From the NCBI GenBank assembly GCA_024639025.1, contig JAHEJF010000091.1, positions 1 to 6,658 on the forward strand: a stretch of DNA of 6,658 nucleotides, read 5' to 3'. A model generated the notes under the pieces. It was not told the origin of the DNA. It searched no databases and was given only the letters and a program-made list of their open reading frames with translations. Source of the stretch: Ahrensia sp. (GTDB lineage: Bacteria > Pseudomonadota > Alphaproteobacteria > Rhizobiales > Rhizobiaceae). The position numbers were made by a program, and so were the translations under genes. This document shows, piece after piece, positions 1-5,901 of the stretch (position 1 is its first letter; each line of letters starts with the position of its first letter).

Positions 1-150
1 ACAGAGGTTCTGCCGGCCACTTTTGCCAAGGTCTGCCGACCAAATCAACGCCAGCCGAACCACGCAACCGAAGCGCTGCTCGAATTCGCTACCGAGGGTG
101 CAGATAGGACCGCGACAGGTGAATCTCTAACAAAGGGGACTAACAGATGA
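1..150 (+). CDS. Possible 3' end of an upstream gene, product unknown
   Basis: Frame 1 is open from the window edge to a TGA at 148-150, giving about 49 residues that end in ESLTKGTNR. Its stop overlaps the ATG of the next gene as ATGA, a common arrangement for translationally coupled bacterial genes, and this is the main reason for calling it. I do not recognise the peptide and see no motif or membrane segment. Frame 2 is also open for about 42 codons here, and an open run of this length is not rare by chance at this base composition. The stretch could therefore instead be an untranslated leader. No convincing -35/-10 pair is visible in it, which mildly favours a gene that begins outside the window. 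Confidence 0.35.
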   Translation, partial: TEVLPATFAKVCRPNQRQPNHATEALLEFATEGADRTATGESLTKGTNR

Positions 151-1700
151 CCGACTCAAAGAACAACGATTGGGATGCCATCGTCATCGGCTCGGGTATG
201 GGTGGTATGACAGCTGGCGCAGCACTCGCAAAGACAGGCCACAAGGTGTTGTTACTGGAGCAGTATATGGCCCTGGGCGGACTCACCCACAGCTTCTCGC
301 GCGAAGGATTTAGCTGGGATGCAGGGATCCATTATCTTGGCTGCGTCGCTCCCGATGACCGGGAACGGGGAATGCTCGACTGGCTCGCACATACACCCAT
401 GGAATTTGAGCCGATGGGGGCGGTCTATGATAATTTGCATCTCGGTGACGCTCCGCCGCTGGCTCTGTCGCGCCCATTTGAGGCCCAGGAGCGCGATCTG
501 AAGGACCGCTTCCCCGATGAAGCCGAAGCGATCAAGGCTTGGATCGCAGCGCTTCGTGAGGCTCGGGAGACGATGTACACACTGGCTTCCACCCGCGCCA
601 TGCCCGAATTTGCCGGCGACATGATCGACTGGTGGAACCATCGCGCCATCGAAAAATGGTGTAAGCGCACGACCAAAGAAGTTGTCGAAAGCCTGACGCA
701 AAACCCGGAACTGATGGCGGCTTTGACCGCCCAGTGGGGAGATCATGGCGGACGTCCTCACAAAGCCAGCTTTGCAATGCATGCCCTGATCCTGGGTTGT
801 TATCTGCAGAGCGGCGCATGGTACCCGGTTGGAGGCGGCAAGATCTTCGCCGAACATATGATCCCAACCATCACCGAGAATGGTGGCGAAGCCCGCACTG
901 GGGTGAAAGTTGAAACGCTGCTTGTCGAGAACGACAAGGTCGTGGGCGTACAAACATCGGACGGAGAGGACATTTATGCAGACATCGTCATCTCCAATAT
1001 CGGTGCACGCGAAACCATCAACAATTTGCTGCCAACTGGTTTTGGCCCCCAGGACTGGATTGACGAAATTCAAGCGCTCCCGCCTTCCATTGCCCATTTT
1101 AGCCTTTTTCTGGGCTTCGAAGGCGACGTGGAAGATGCCGGAGCGACACGGTCAAACCATTGGATCTACCCCACCGGAGAGATCGACAAGATTTGGAGTG
1201 AAGCACCAGAAGGCAATCCTCCGGGATTTTTCGTTTCCTTTGCATCATTGAAAGATCCAGAGCACGACCCAGGACCGAGCCAAAAATATGCAGGGGAAAT
1301 GGTGGCGTGGACGGATTGGAGTGGAGTCGCTCGATGGGCGGACCTTCCTTCTGGTTCTCGCGGTGAAGAGTACAAAGCGTTCAAGCGGAAAGTTGAAGAA
1401 AAAATGTTCGCCTTGTTTGAGCAGAGCTTTCCTGACTTGGCCAAACTCGTTGTATTTCGCGAACTTTCAACACCTTTGGCAACAGCCTCAATCACCGGCC
1501 ATCATGAAGGCCGCTTCTATGGGCTGGACGGAACACCTGAGCGGGTATTGAGCGATGCGCTCAGAGCCAAGACCCCGATCGACGGGCTCTATCTCTCCGG
1601 TCAGGATGTGGTCAGCCAAGGCATTCAAGGCGCACTTTGGGGTGGCATTCTCTGTGCTGCCAGCGTTGATCCAAAGATCTTCAAGGTTCTCAGAAGCTGA
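147..1700 (+). CDS. FAD-dependent oxidoreductase, phytoene desaturase / retinol saturase (RetSat)-like
   Basis: This 517-residue flavoprotein belongs to the CrtI/RetSat branch of amine-oxidase-like enzymes, which desaturate, isomerise or saturate polyene or other lipid-like substrates. The N-terminal dinucleotide-binding fold shows GSGMGG at residues 15-20, with the ribose-binding Glu at 38. It is followed by the family block GGLTHSF..GF.WDAGIHYLG (44-65). The C-terminal FAD-contact block, GLYLSGQDVVSQGIQGAL (480-497), resembles the end of animal all-trans-retinol 13,14-reductase more than classical CrtI. No signal peptide is seen. The start is supported by AAAGGGG eight bases upstream of the ATG. 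It lies 49 bp before an SMR gene on the same strand and overlaps a possible upstream reading frame by ATGA. No carotenoid genes (crtB, crtE, crtY) are in view, so a carotenoid role should not be assumed. The family call is firm; substrate and direction of reaction are unknown. Confidence 0.88.
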   Translation: MTDSKNNDWDAIVIGSGMGGMTAGAALAKTGHKVLLLEQYMALGGLTHSFSREGFSWDAGIHYLGCVAPDDRERGMLDWLAHTPMEFEPMGAVYDNLHLGDAPPLALSRPFEAQERDLKDRFPDEAEAIKAWIAALREARETMYTLASTRAMPEFAGDMIDWWNHRAIEKWCKRTTKEVVESLTQNPELMAALTAQWGDHGGRPHKASFAMHALILGCYLQSGAWYPVGGGKIFAEHMIPTITENGGEARTGVKVETLLVENDKVVGVQTSDGEDIYADIVISNIGARETINNLLPTGFGPQDWIDEIQALPPSIAHFSLFLGFEGDVEDAGATRSNHWIYPTGEIDKIWSEAPEGNPPGFFVSFASLKDPEHDPGPSQKYAGEMVAWTDWSGVARWADLPSGSRGEEYKAFKRKVEEKMFALFEQSFPDLAKLVVFRELSTPLATASITGHHEGRFYGLDGTPERVLSDALRAKTPIDGLYLSGQDVVSQGIQGALWGGILCAASVDPKIFKVLRS

Positions 1701-1749
1701 ATTATTCACTGCGGTCCAATGTCGGCCCAAGACTTGAAAGGACTGTCTC

Positions 1750-2079
1750 ATGCATTGGGTTTTGCTATCGATAGGTGTTGTAATTGAAATCCTCGCGTCA
1801 ACAGCGCTCAAACTGTCTGATGGTTTCACAAAGCTCGGCTTTGCCGGCCTCACATTGATTTGCTTTGCGGCCGCATTTTATATCATGTCGCTTGTTGTCC
1901 GCACCATGCCACTGGGCATCGCATACTCGGTCTGGGCAGGCGGCGGCATAGCAGGGGTGACGCTTGTTGGTGCCATTGTATTCGGGCAAGCACTAGACGG
2001 TGCTGCCTATCTTGGTATCGGCCTGATCCTTGCAGGCGTGATTGTGCTCAATACGCTTTCCTCAACCGCCAGTGGCTGA
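1750..2079 (+). CDS. Small multidrug resistance (SMR) family efflux protein, EmrE/QacE-like
   Basis: A 109-residue inner-membrane protein with four predicted helices (about 2-21, 30-50, 56-78 and 85-102), the normal size for SMR proton/drug antiporters that work as dimers. The membrane-embedded essential Glu is present at residue 13 (GVVIEILAST), with Lys21, Gly25 and Phe26 after it as in EmrE. The third helix has GIAYSVWAG, placing Tyr59 and Trp62 at the positions of the EmrE substrate-binding aromatics, and FGQALD (78-83) follows. This pattern fits the EmrE/QacE (quaternary ammonium and lipophilic cation) group better than the SugE/Gdx guanidinium exporters, though substrate cannot be read from sequence alone. 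A ribosome-binding site AAAGGA lies seven bases before the ATG. It is probably cotranscribed with the upstream flavoprotein gene (49-bp gap) and converges with the nitroreductase gene. Confidence 0.9.
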   Translation: MHWVLLSIGVVIEILASTALKLSDGFTKLGFAGLTLICFAAAFYIMSLVVRTMPLGIAYSVWAGGGIAGVTLVGAIVFGQALDGAAYLGIGLILAGVIVLNTLSSTASG

Positions 2080-2107
2080 GCGAACGCAGATGATTGACTT
2101 GAATGGC

Positions 2108-2914
2108 TTAGAATTCCTTGACCAGATCGTCAAAGGGCAACCGCGTTCTGGGGCTAAACAATCCTTCCGGTTTGCCGGTGCCGGCGGCAATCACCATGGT
2201 GACCTCGGCCGATGTTGGCAAGCCAAGGAGCCTGCCAATTGACTTCTTGTCGATGCCGCCCATCGGGCAAGATTCATAGCCGTGTGCCGCAAGCGAAAGC
2301 ATCAGGTTTTCTGCTGCAAGAGTCGCTTGCACATGACCGTAAACGCGATGATCTGAGCGCCGTACCGGTCCGTTGACCATCGGCCCGCTTTGTCTCTTGT
2401 ACCCCAGAATAAAACGACGCAGCAGATTATGAATGCCAAGCCGGTCCGTCCTTAAAAGCATGGGAACTGTTTTTTCATAGTATTCCTTGAGTGACCCCTC
2501 CAGTGGCCGAGTCCCATCCGCGGTCATCATGGCGACGAGTTTATCGAGATGCGACTTCCAAAGATCGACACGGGATACCACGACGATCATGTCCCCTGCA
2601 GTCGTCGCTGCCGGTTGGTCGAGGCAGTATTGCGCCAGCTCTTTCTTCTTTTGCTGGTCCTGTGTCCAATACAATTCATAAGTCTGCAAGTTTGAAGAAC
2701 TTGGCGCCAAAACAGCATCACGCAGGCAATCCCTCATGACGTCGGCGGGTATCGGTTGTTCGTCGAATATTCGAATGGCACGTCTGCCCTGAACAGTCTT
2801 CTTGAAGCCCGGCAACGCAGACTTCAGAAACGAGGGATTGGGCCGCTCATCTTTGCTGATAACCTTGCCTTTCAGCTCGGTCATTTCACTCAACGGATTA
2901 GGCGTTCCTGGCAT
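2108..2914 (-). CDS. Nitroreductase-family FMN flavoprotein
   Basis: This is a nitroreductase-family protein. These enzymes are usually FMN-containing cytoplasmic dimers that use NAD(P)H to reduce nitro compounds, quinones, flavins or enones. Numbering from the chosen ATG, the FMN-binding block GRRAIRIFD lies at about 43-51 and APSSSNLQ at about 70-77. The late block YESCPMGGID...GRLLGLP precedes a beta strand ending in AAGTGKPEG, the usual family end. At 268 residues it is longer than the minimal family (roughly 170-220), partly through about 40 N-terminal residues before the FMN block. The first Ser of the common RRSxR motif is Ala here. Start choice is uncertain: GTG at 2926 has no ribosome-binding site; ATG at 2914 has AAAGTGAG seven bases upstream and is used here; ATG at 2884 is also possible. 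It lies about 37 bp after the 2TM gene and probably shares its FNR-type promoter. The physiological substrate is unknown. Confidence 0.87.
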   Translation of the reverse strand: MPGTPNPLSEMTELKGKVISKDERPNPSFLKSALPGFKKTVQGRRAIRIFDEQPIPADVMRDCLRDAVLAPSSSNLQTYELYWTQDQQKKKELAQYCLDQPAATTAGDMIVVVSRVDLWKSHLDKLVAMMTADGTRPLEGSLKEYYEKTVPMLLRTDRLGIHNLLRRFILGYKRQSGPMVNGPVRRSDHRVYGHVQATLAAENLMLSLAAHGYESCPMGGIDKKSIGRLLGLPTSAEVTMVIAAGTGKPEGLFSPRTRLPFDDLVKEF

Positions 2915-2951
2915 GATATCGCTCACTTTCTGTCTGGAACGAAGTTCAGGC

Positions 2952-3239
2952 TCAAGAGGATTGAGGTCGATTTTGGTCCTCTTGCAATTCTCTTTCCGTC
3001 ATGCGCTCAAGTACCGTGTCTTCGCTCGACCCCATGAAGGCTTTAAAGGCATGAATTGCGACGGCAAGGCCCCATCCCATCATTGGCCAAATATACCAGT
3101 GGTACTCAGGAGAGGTGGTCATGTTGATAGCTATCAGTAGGAGCATGACAAGAAAGTAAACCGCGAAGTGCTTGTAGAAGCCCAATTTGGTCACAGCTCT
3201 TTCTCGGGCACGCTGGTAGGGTGATTGATTTTTCATCAT
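2952..3239 (-). CDS. Small 2TM-domain membrane protein, function unknown
   Basis: A 95-residue protein with a basic N-terminus (YQRARERAVTKLG), two hydrophobic helices at about 25-40 and 48-65 separated by a short TSPEYHW loop, and an acidic, Glu/Arg-rich C-terminal tail. This architecture, including the FYKHFAVYF entry to helix 1 and the WP.MGWGLAVAIHAF helix 2, matches the 2TM domain family. Members stand alone or sit N-terminal to LytTR or histidine kinase modules, and their biochemical role is not established. Both termini probably face the cytoplasm. The open frame extends to a TTG at 3308, but AAGGGAGG at 3242-3249 places the true start at ATG 3239 or the adjacent ATG 3236. An extended start would also run through the FNR-type palindrome. 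It is first in a two-gene unit with the nitroreductase gene. Confidence 0.8.
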   Translation of the reverse strand: MMKNQSPYQRARERAVTKLGFYKHFAVYFLVMLLLIAINMTTSPEYHWYIWPMMGWGLAVAIHAFKAFMGSSEDTVLERMTERELQEDQNRPQSS

Positions 3240-3241
3240 TG

Positions 3242-3249
3242 CCTCCCTT
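3242..3249 (-). promoter_or_regulatory. Ribosome-binding site that fixes the 2TM protein start
   Basis: On the minus strand AAGGGAGG is followed by CA and then two consecutive ATG codons (3239-3237 and 3236-3234). The GGAGG core is 2 nt from the first and 5 nt from the second, so the second may be the main initiation codon. Either choice rejects the longer TTG-initiated frame beginning at 3308. Confidence 0.75.
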
Positions 3250-3257
3250 AGTTTTGT

Positions 3258-3270
3258 TTGTTCAATTACC
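3258..3270 (-). promoter_or_regulatory. Candidate -10 region and transcription start for the 2TM-nitroreductase unit
   Basis: On the minus strand GGTAAT (3270-3265) matches four of six bases of the sigma-70 -10 consensus. A start five to seven bases downstream (about 3258-3260) would put the centre of the FNR-type palindrome (3301.5) at about -41.5 to -43.5, the class II activation geometry known for FNR and CRP. The leader would be about 20 nt and hold the AAGGGAGG site. No good independent -35 hexamer is visible, which is expected for an activator-dependent promoter. This is an inference from spacing. Confidence 0.4.
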
Positions 3271-3293
3271 CTACGAACCATTTGATACGCAGC

Positions 3294-3309
3294 ATTGATC
3301 AACATCAAT
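3294..3309 (-). promoter_or_regulatory. FNR/ANR/FixK/Dnr-type operator (ATTGAT-N4-ATCAAT)
   Basis: A perfect inverted repeat with 6-bp arms and a 4-bp spacer reads ATTGATCAACATCAAT on the plus strand. It contains the full 14-bp consensus TTGAT-N4-ATCAA (3295-3308) recognised by FNR-like members of the CRP/FNR superfamily, which sense oxygen (FNR, ANR, FnrL), phosphorelay input (FixK) or nitric oxide (Dnr, NnrR). It lies 55 bp upstream of the 2TM gene's first ATG. The only gene on its other side is the GMC gene, whose 3' end faces the site, so the palindrome can only serve the 2TM-nitroreductase unit. Which regulator binds cannot be told from the site. Confidence 0.75.
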
Positions 3310-3410
3310 TCTCAGCACACAACGAACACTTGGCCTCACCGCGCAAGCGATCTGCCACCAACATTCAAAATGGCGCAGTGGCATTCATATTGATGTCCCT
3401 GCTCGCCCAT
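3310..3410. other. Intergenic gap between GMC and 2TM genes
   Basis: About 100 bp between the stop of the GMC gene and the FNR-type palindrome. I searched the minus strand for a stem-loop followed by a T-run that would end the permease-GMC transcript and found no convincing one. No additional operator, repeat or small open frame with a ribosome-binding site stands out. Confidence 0.4.
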
Positions 3411-5030
3411 TCATTGGCCATGATCTTCGCGTATCAGATCGGCGCCCTTTTCGGCCACCATGATCGTCGGTGCGTTGGTGTTGCCCGATGTGATGTTTGG
3501 AAACACTGAAGCATCGACAATGCGCAAACCTTCAAGTCCATGCACGCGCAACCTGGAATCCACTACGCTGTCGTCACTGCTCGGTCCCATTCGACACGTA
3601 CCTACCGGATGATAAACAGTACCTACGCTTGAACGGATATAGGCAATCATTTCTTCATCGGTTTGAATGTCGTCTCCAGGTATGAGTTCGCGTTCGCTGA
3701 TCTCCTCAAATGCAGGCGCGGACGCCAGTTTTCGCAAAAAGCGCAGGCCTTCGAGCAGTTCGTTCAGGTCGTGATTGGTGGACAGGTAATTGGGATGGAT
3801 CGCCGGCGCGTCAAATGGATCTGCCGACTTGATTTCAAGGTGGCCGCGGCTCGTCGGCCGTGTCGGTTGAGCGCCCATTATGAGTCCAGAAAAGGGATCA
3901 GGACTCATAAGTGGCCTTTTACCGGGCGGTGTCTTTGTATAGCTGACTGGTGAAAAATAGAGCTGCATATTGGGTCGATCCGCATCTGCGCGCGTGCGGA
4001 TGAACCCTCCAGCTTGATTGACGCCCAGCGACAGTGGTCCCCGGCGTCTGAGCAGATAATTCAATCCGTGCCTGAGCTTGCCATGCCAAGGCAGCAATTC
4101 GTCATTCAGCGTTGGGACTTTGGCTCTGTAGATCGTATCTACACAGAGGTGATCCTGCAGATGCCGACCAACATTTTCCTGCGCATGAACAATCTCGACA
4201 CCGTGGGGCTTCAGATTATTGAGGGCGCCCACACCCGACAATTGCATCAATTGCGGCGAGTTGATCGAGCCTGCCGACAGGATAACTTCGCGTCCTGCTG
4301 TTACTTGATATTCCCTGCCCTTGCATTGATACTGAACGCCGACCGCTTTCTTGCCGTCAAAGATGATGCGCGTGGCCTGGGCGTTGGTAATGACAGTCAG
4401 ATTTGACCGCCGATGCGCGGGATGCAGATAAGCGCGCGCCGCAGACATGCGAAATCCACCTTTGGCTGTGTTTTGGTAAACACCCACCCCTTCATTAGAA
4501 GCTGCATTGAAATCAGGATTGTGTTTGAGACCGCATTGCTCAGCAGCACGAATATAATTCTGACATGTGGGGTGCAGATCCTGCTCGACATTGGAGACAT
4601 GCAGTGGCCCACTGCCGCCTCGCCATTCAGTGGCACCAAGATCGCTGGTTTCACTCTTTTTGAAGTAGGGCAAAACATCATTCCAGCCCCAACCCGGGTT
4701 CCCCTTTGCAGCCCAGTCATCAAAATCATTGGCATGGCCGCGAATATAGACCATGGCGTTGATAGAAGACGAGCCACCAATCACCTTGCCACGCGGCCAA
4801 TAGCTCTGCCTGTTGTCGGTGCCGGGGTCTGGCTCAGTTTGATACATCCAATTGATGCGCTGATCATAAAACGCCATGCCATAGCCGATTGGCATCCATA
4901 TCTTGAAGTTTCGGTCATGTCCGCCTGCTTCCAGCAACAGGACGGAATGCCTGCCGCCTTCGCTCAAGCGATTGGCCAGGACACAGCCCGCTGAACCAGC
5001 GCCAATTATGATGAAGTCGAATGTCCGCAT
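3411..5030 (-). CDS. GMC-family FAD-dependent dehydrogenase (choline dehydrogenase-like)
   Basis: A 539-residue glucose-methanol-choline family flavoenzyme, a normal length for the BetA/alcohol dehydrogenase branch, which oxidises primary or secondary alcohols and passes electrons to the respiratory chain or another acceptor. GAGSAG lies at residues 10-15 with the FAD ribose Glu at 34. The first GMC signature ([14 protein letters not shown]) is at 80-93 and the second ([15 protein letters not shown]) at 252-266. The catalytic His is at 474 ([11 protein letters not shown]), and the partner Asn is in GNTNAPT (517 or 519). No signal peptide is seen. The open frame runs back to 5126, but those residues overlap the permease gene, and the FAD motif begins right after ATG 5030. 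This start is 10 nt after the permease stop, indicating an operon. The uptake genes suggest the substrate is imported, perhaps choline, another amino-alcohol or a polyol; the sequence does not decide. Confidence 0.93.
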   Translation of the reverse strand: MRTFDFIIIGAGSAGCVLANRLSEGGRHSVLLLEAGGHDRNFKIWMPIGYGMAFYDQRINWMYQTEPDPGTDNRQSYWPRGKVIGGSSSINAMVYIRGHANDFDDWAAKGNPGWGWNDVLPYFKKSETSDLGATEWRGGSGPLHVSNVEQDLHPTCQNYIRAAEQCGLKHNPDFNAASNEGVGVYQNTAKGGFRMSAARAYLHPAHRRSNLTVITNAQATRIIFDGKKAVGVQYQCKGREYQVTAGREVILSAGSINSPQLMQLSGVGALNNLKPHGVEIVHAQENVGRHLQDHLCVDTIYRAKVPTLNDELLPWHGKLRHGLNYLLRRRGPLSLGVNQAGGFIRTRADADRPNMQLYFSPVSYTKTPPGKRPLMSPDPFSGLIMGAQPTRPTSRGHLEIKSADPFDAPAIHPNYLSTNHDLNELLEGLRFLRKLASAPAFEEISERELIPGDDIQTDEEMIAYIRSSVGTVYHPVGTCRMGPSSDDSVVDSRLRVHGLEGLRIVDASVFPNITSGNTNAPTIMVAEKGADLIREDHGQ

Positions 5031-5040
5031 TTTAATCGGC

Positions 5041-5901
5041 TCAGGTTTTCGGGTCGTCACGTTGTACCAAAACCGAAACCAAAGCGAGCGTAGCGGAGCC
5101 GAGCATGAGGAAGAACGAGACAGCATTGAGCACGGGTGTCGACCCTACTTTTACCATTCGATCATACATTGTGATGGTCAACGGGGCTTCGGAACCCACA
5201 AGGAACAAGGTCGTATTGAAGTTTTCGAATGAAACCAGGAACGCAACGATTCCGGCTGCTGCCATTGCCGGAAACAGGTAAGGCAATGTGATTGTCCGTA
5301 GCACTCTTCGACGTGTTGCTCCCAGGTTAAATGCAGCTTCTTCGAGCGATTCATCGAACTTGCGCAATCTTGCGATAATCACAAGCGACGCAATTGTGGT
5401 GATGAAGGAAAATTGGCCAAGCACAACCAGTATGATGCCCGGTCGAAGGAAATCGATATCCAGTGAGAGAGCGGCTTCAACTCCATTGGCTATTGAGCTG
5501 GCCAGAAGCAAAATTGAAATGCCCAGGATAACGCCTGGAATAACCAGCGGCAGCACCATCATGATATAGAAAAAGTCTTTGCCGCGGAACTGGAATCGCA
5601 CGAACAAAAATGCATTGCAGGTACCCACAAAGACAGACAGCAGCGATACGCAAGTCGCGATAACGAAGGAGTAATACAGGCCGCGCAGCAAGCGGCGATC
5701 ATGAAACATGCCGAGTTTGGGTTCCGTATCATTAAAGAACCAGTCCAGTGTGAATCCACGCCAGGGCAAGGATGGGAAGAGTGAGTCATTGAAAGCAAAT
5801 GCACCAGCGGCAAGCAGCGGCGCTGCAAGGAATACAAAAAACGCCACCACAAAAATGCGATAGCTTGTCAGAAACGCTCTGTTTGTGTTTGCCATCGCCA
5901 T
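5041..5901 (-). CDS. ABC transporter permease, PotC-like (spermidine/putrescine type)
   Basis: A 286-residue inner-membrane permease of the binding-protein-dependent importer class, normal for PotC/PotI-like subunits. Helix 1 is at about 16-37, followed by the periplasmic segment [19 protein letters not shown] (37-55) typical of PotC proteins. The [15 protein letters not shown] segment marks the core helices. The cytoplasmic EAA loop that docks on the ATPase is EEAAFNLGA, starting at residue 187 and continuing through [24 protein letters not shown] follows, as in the family. The ATG at 5901 overlaps the stop of the preceding permease by one base (TGATG); a second ATG at 5895 is an alternative. 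The frame extends upstream to 6015, but that is inside the neighbouring gene. It pairs with the PotB-like subunit. The ATPase and binding-protein genes are not in the window and are expected to the right. Substrate is inferred only as polyamine- or opine-like. Confidence 0.92.
   Translation of the reverse strand: MAMANTNRAFLTSYRIFVVAFFVFLAAPLLAAGAFAFNDSLFPSLPWRGFTLDWFFNDTEPKLGMFHDRRLLRGLYYSFVIATCVSLLSVFVGTCNAFLFVRFQFRGKDFFYIMMVLPLVIPGVILGISILLLASSIANGVEAALSLDIDFLRPGIILVVLGQFSFITTIASLVIIARLRKFDESLEEAAFNLGATRRRVLRTITLPYLFPAMAAAGIVAFLVSFENFNTTLFLVGSEAPLTITMYDRMVKVGSTPVLNAVSFFLMLGSATLALVSVLVQRDDPKT

Noticed and set aside
252..1097. Long minus-strand open frame (281 codons) opposite the RetSat-like gene
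   Set aside because: It lies wholly antisense to a gene with clear family motifs, its translation has no recognisable domain, and it has no operon context.
2061..2080. Imperfect palindrome CTCAACCGCC/AGTGGCTGAG at the end of the SMR gene as a terminator
   Set aside because: Only seven of ten arm positions pair, part of it is coding, and no T-run follows, so it does not support a terminator call.
3240..3308. Extended N-terminus for the 2TM protein from a TTG at 3308
   Set aside because: There is no ribosome-binding site there, whereas AAGGGAGG precedes ATG 3239/3236; the extra segment overlaps the FNR-type palindrome and candidate promoter.
4852..4868. TTGATGCGCTGATCAT as a second FNR-type site
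   Set aside because: The spacer between half-sites is six bases instead of four and the second half-site is imperfect; it also lies inside the GMC coding sequence.
4413..4994. Plus-strand open frame of 193 codons inside the GMC region
   Set aside because: It is the antisense shadow of the GMC coding sequence, which carries all expected FAD and catalytic motifs; the shadow shows no family signature.
5031..5126. Extended N-terminus for the GMC protein
   Set aside because: These codons overlap the end of the PotC-like permease in another frame, and the FAD-binding beta strand begins directly after ATG 5030.
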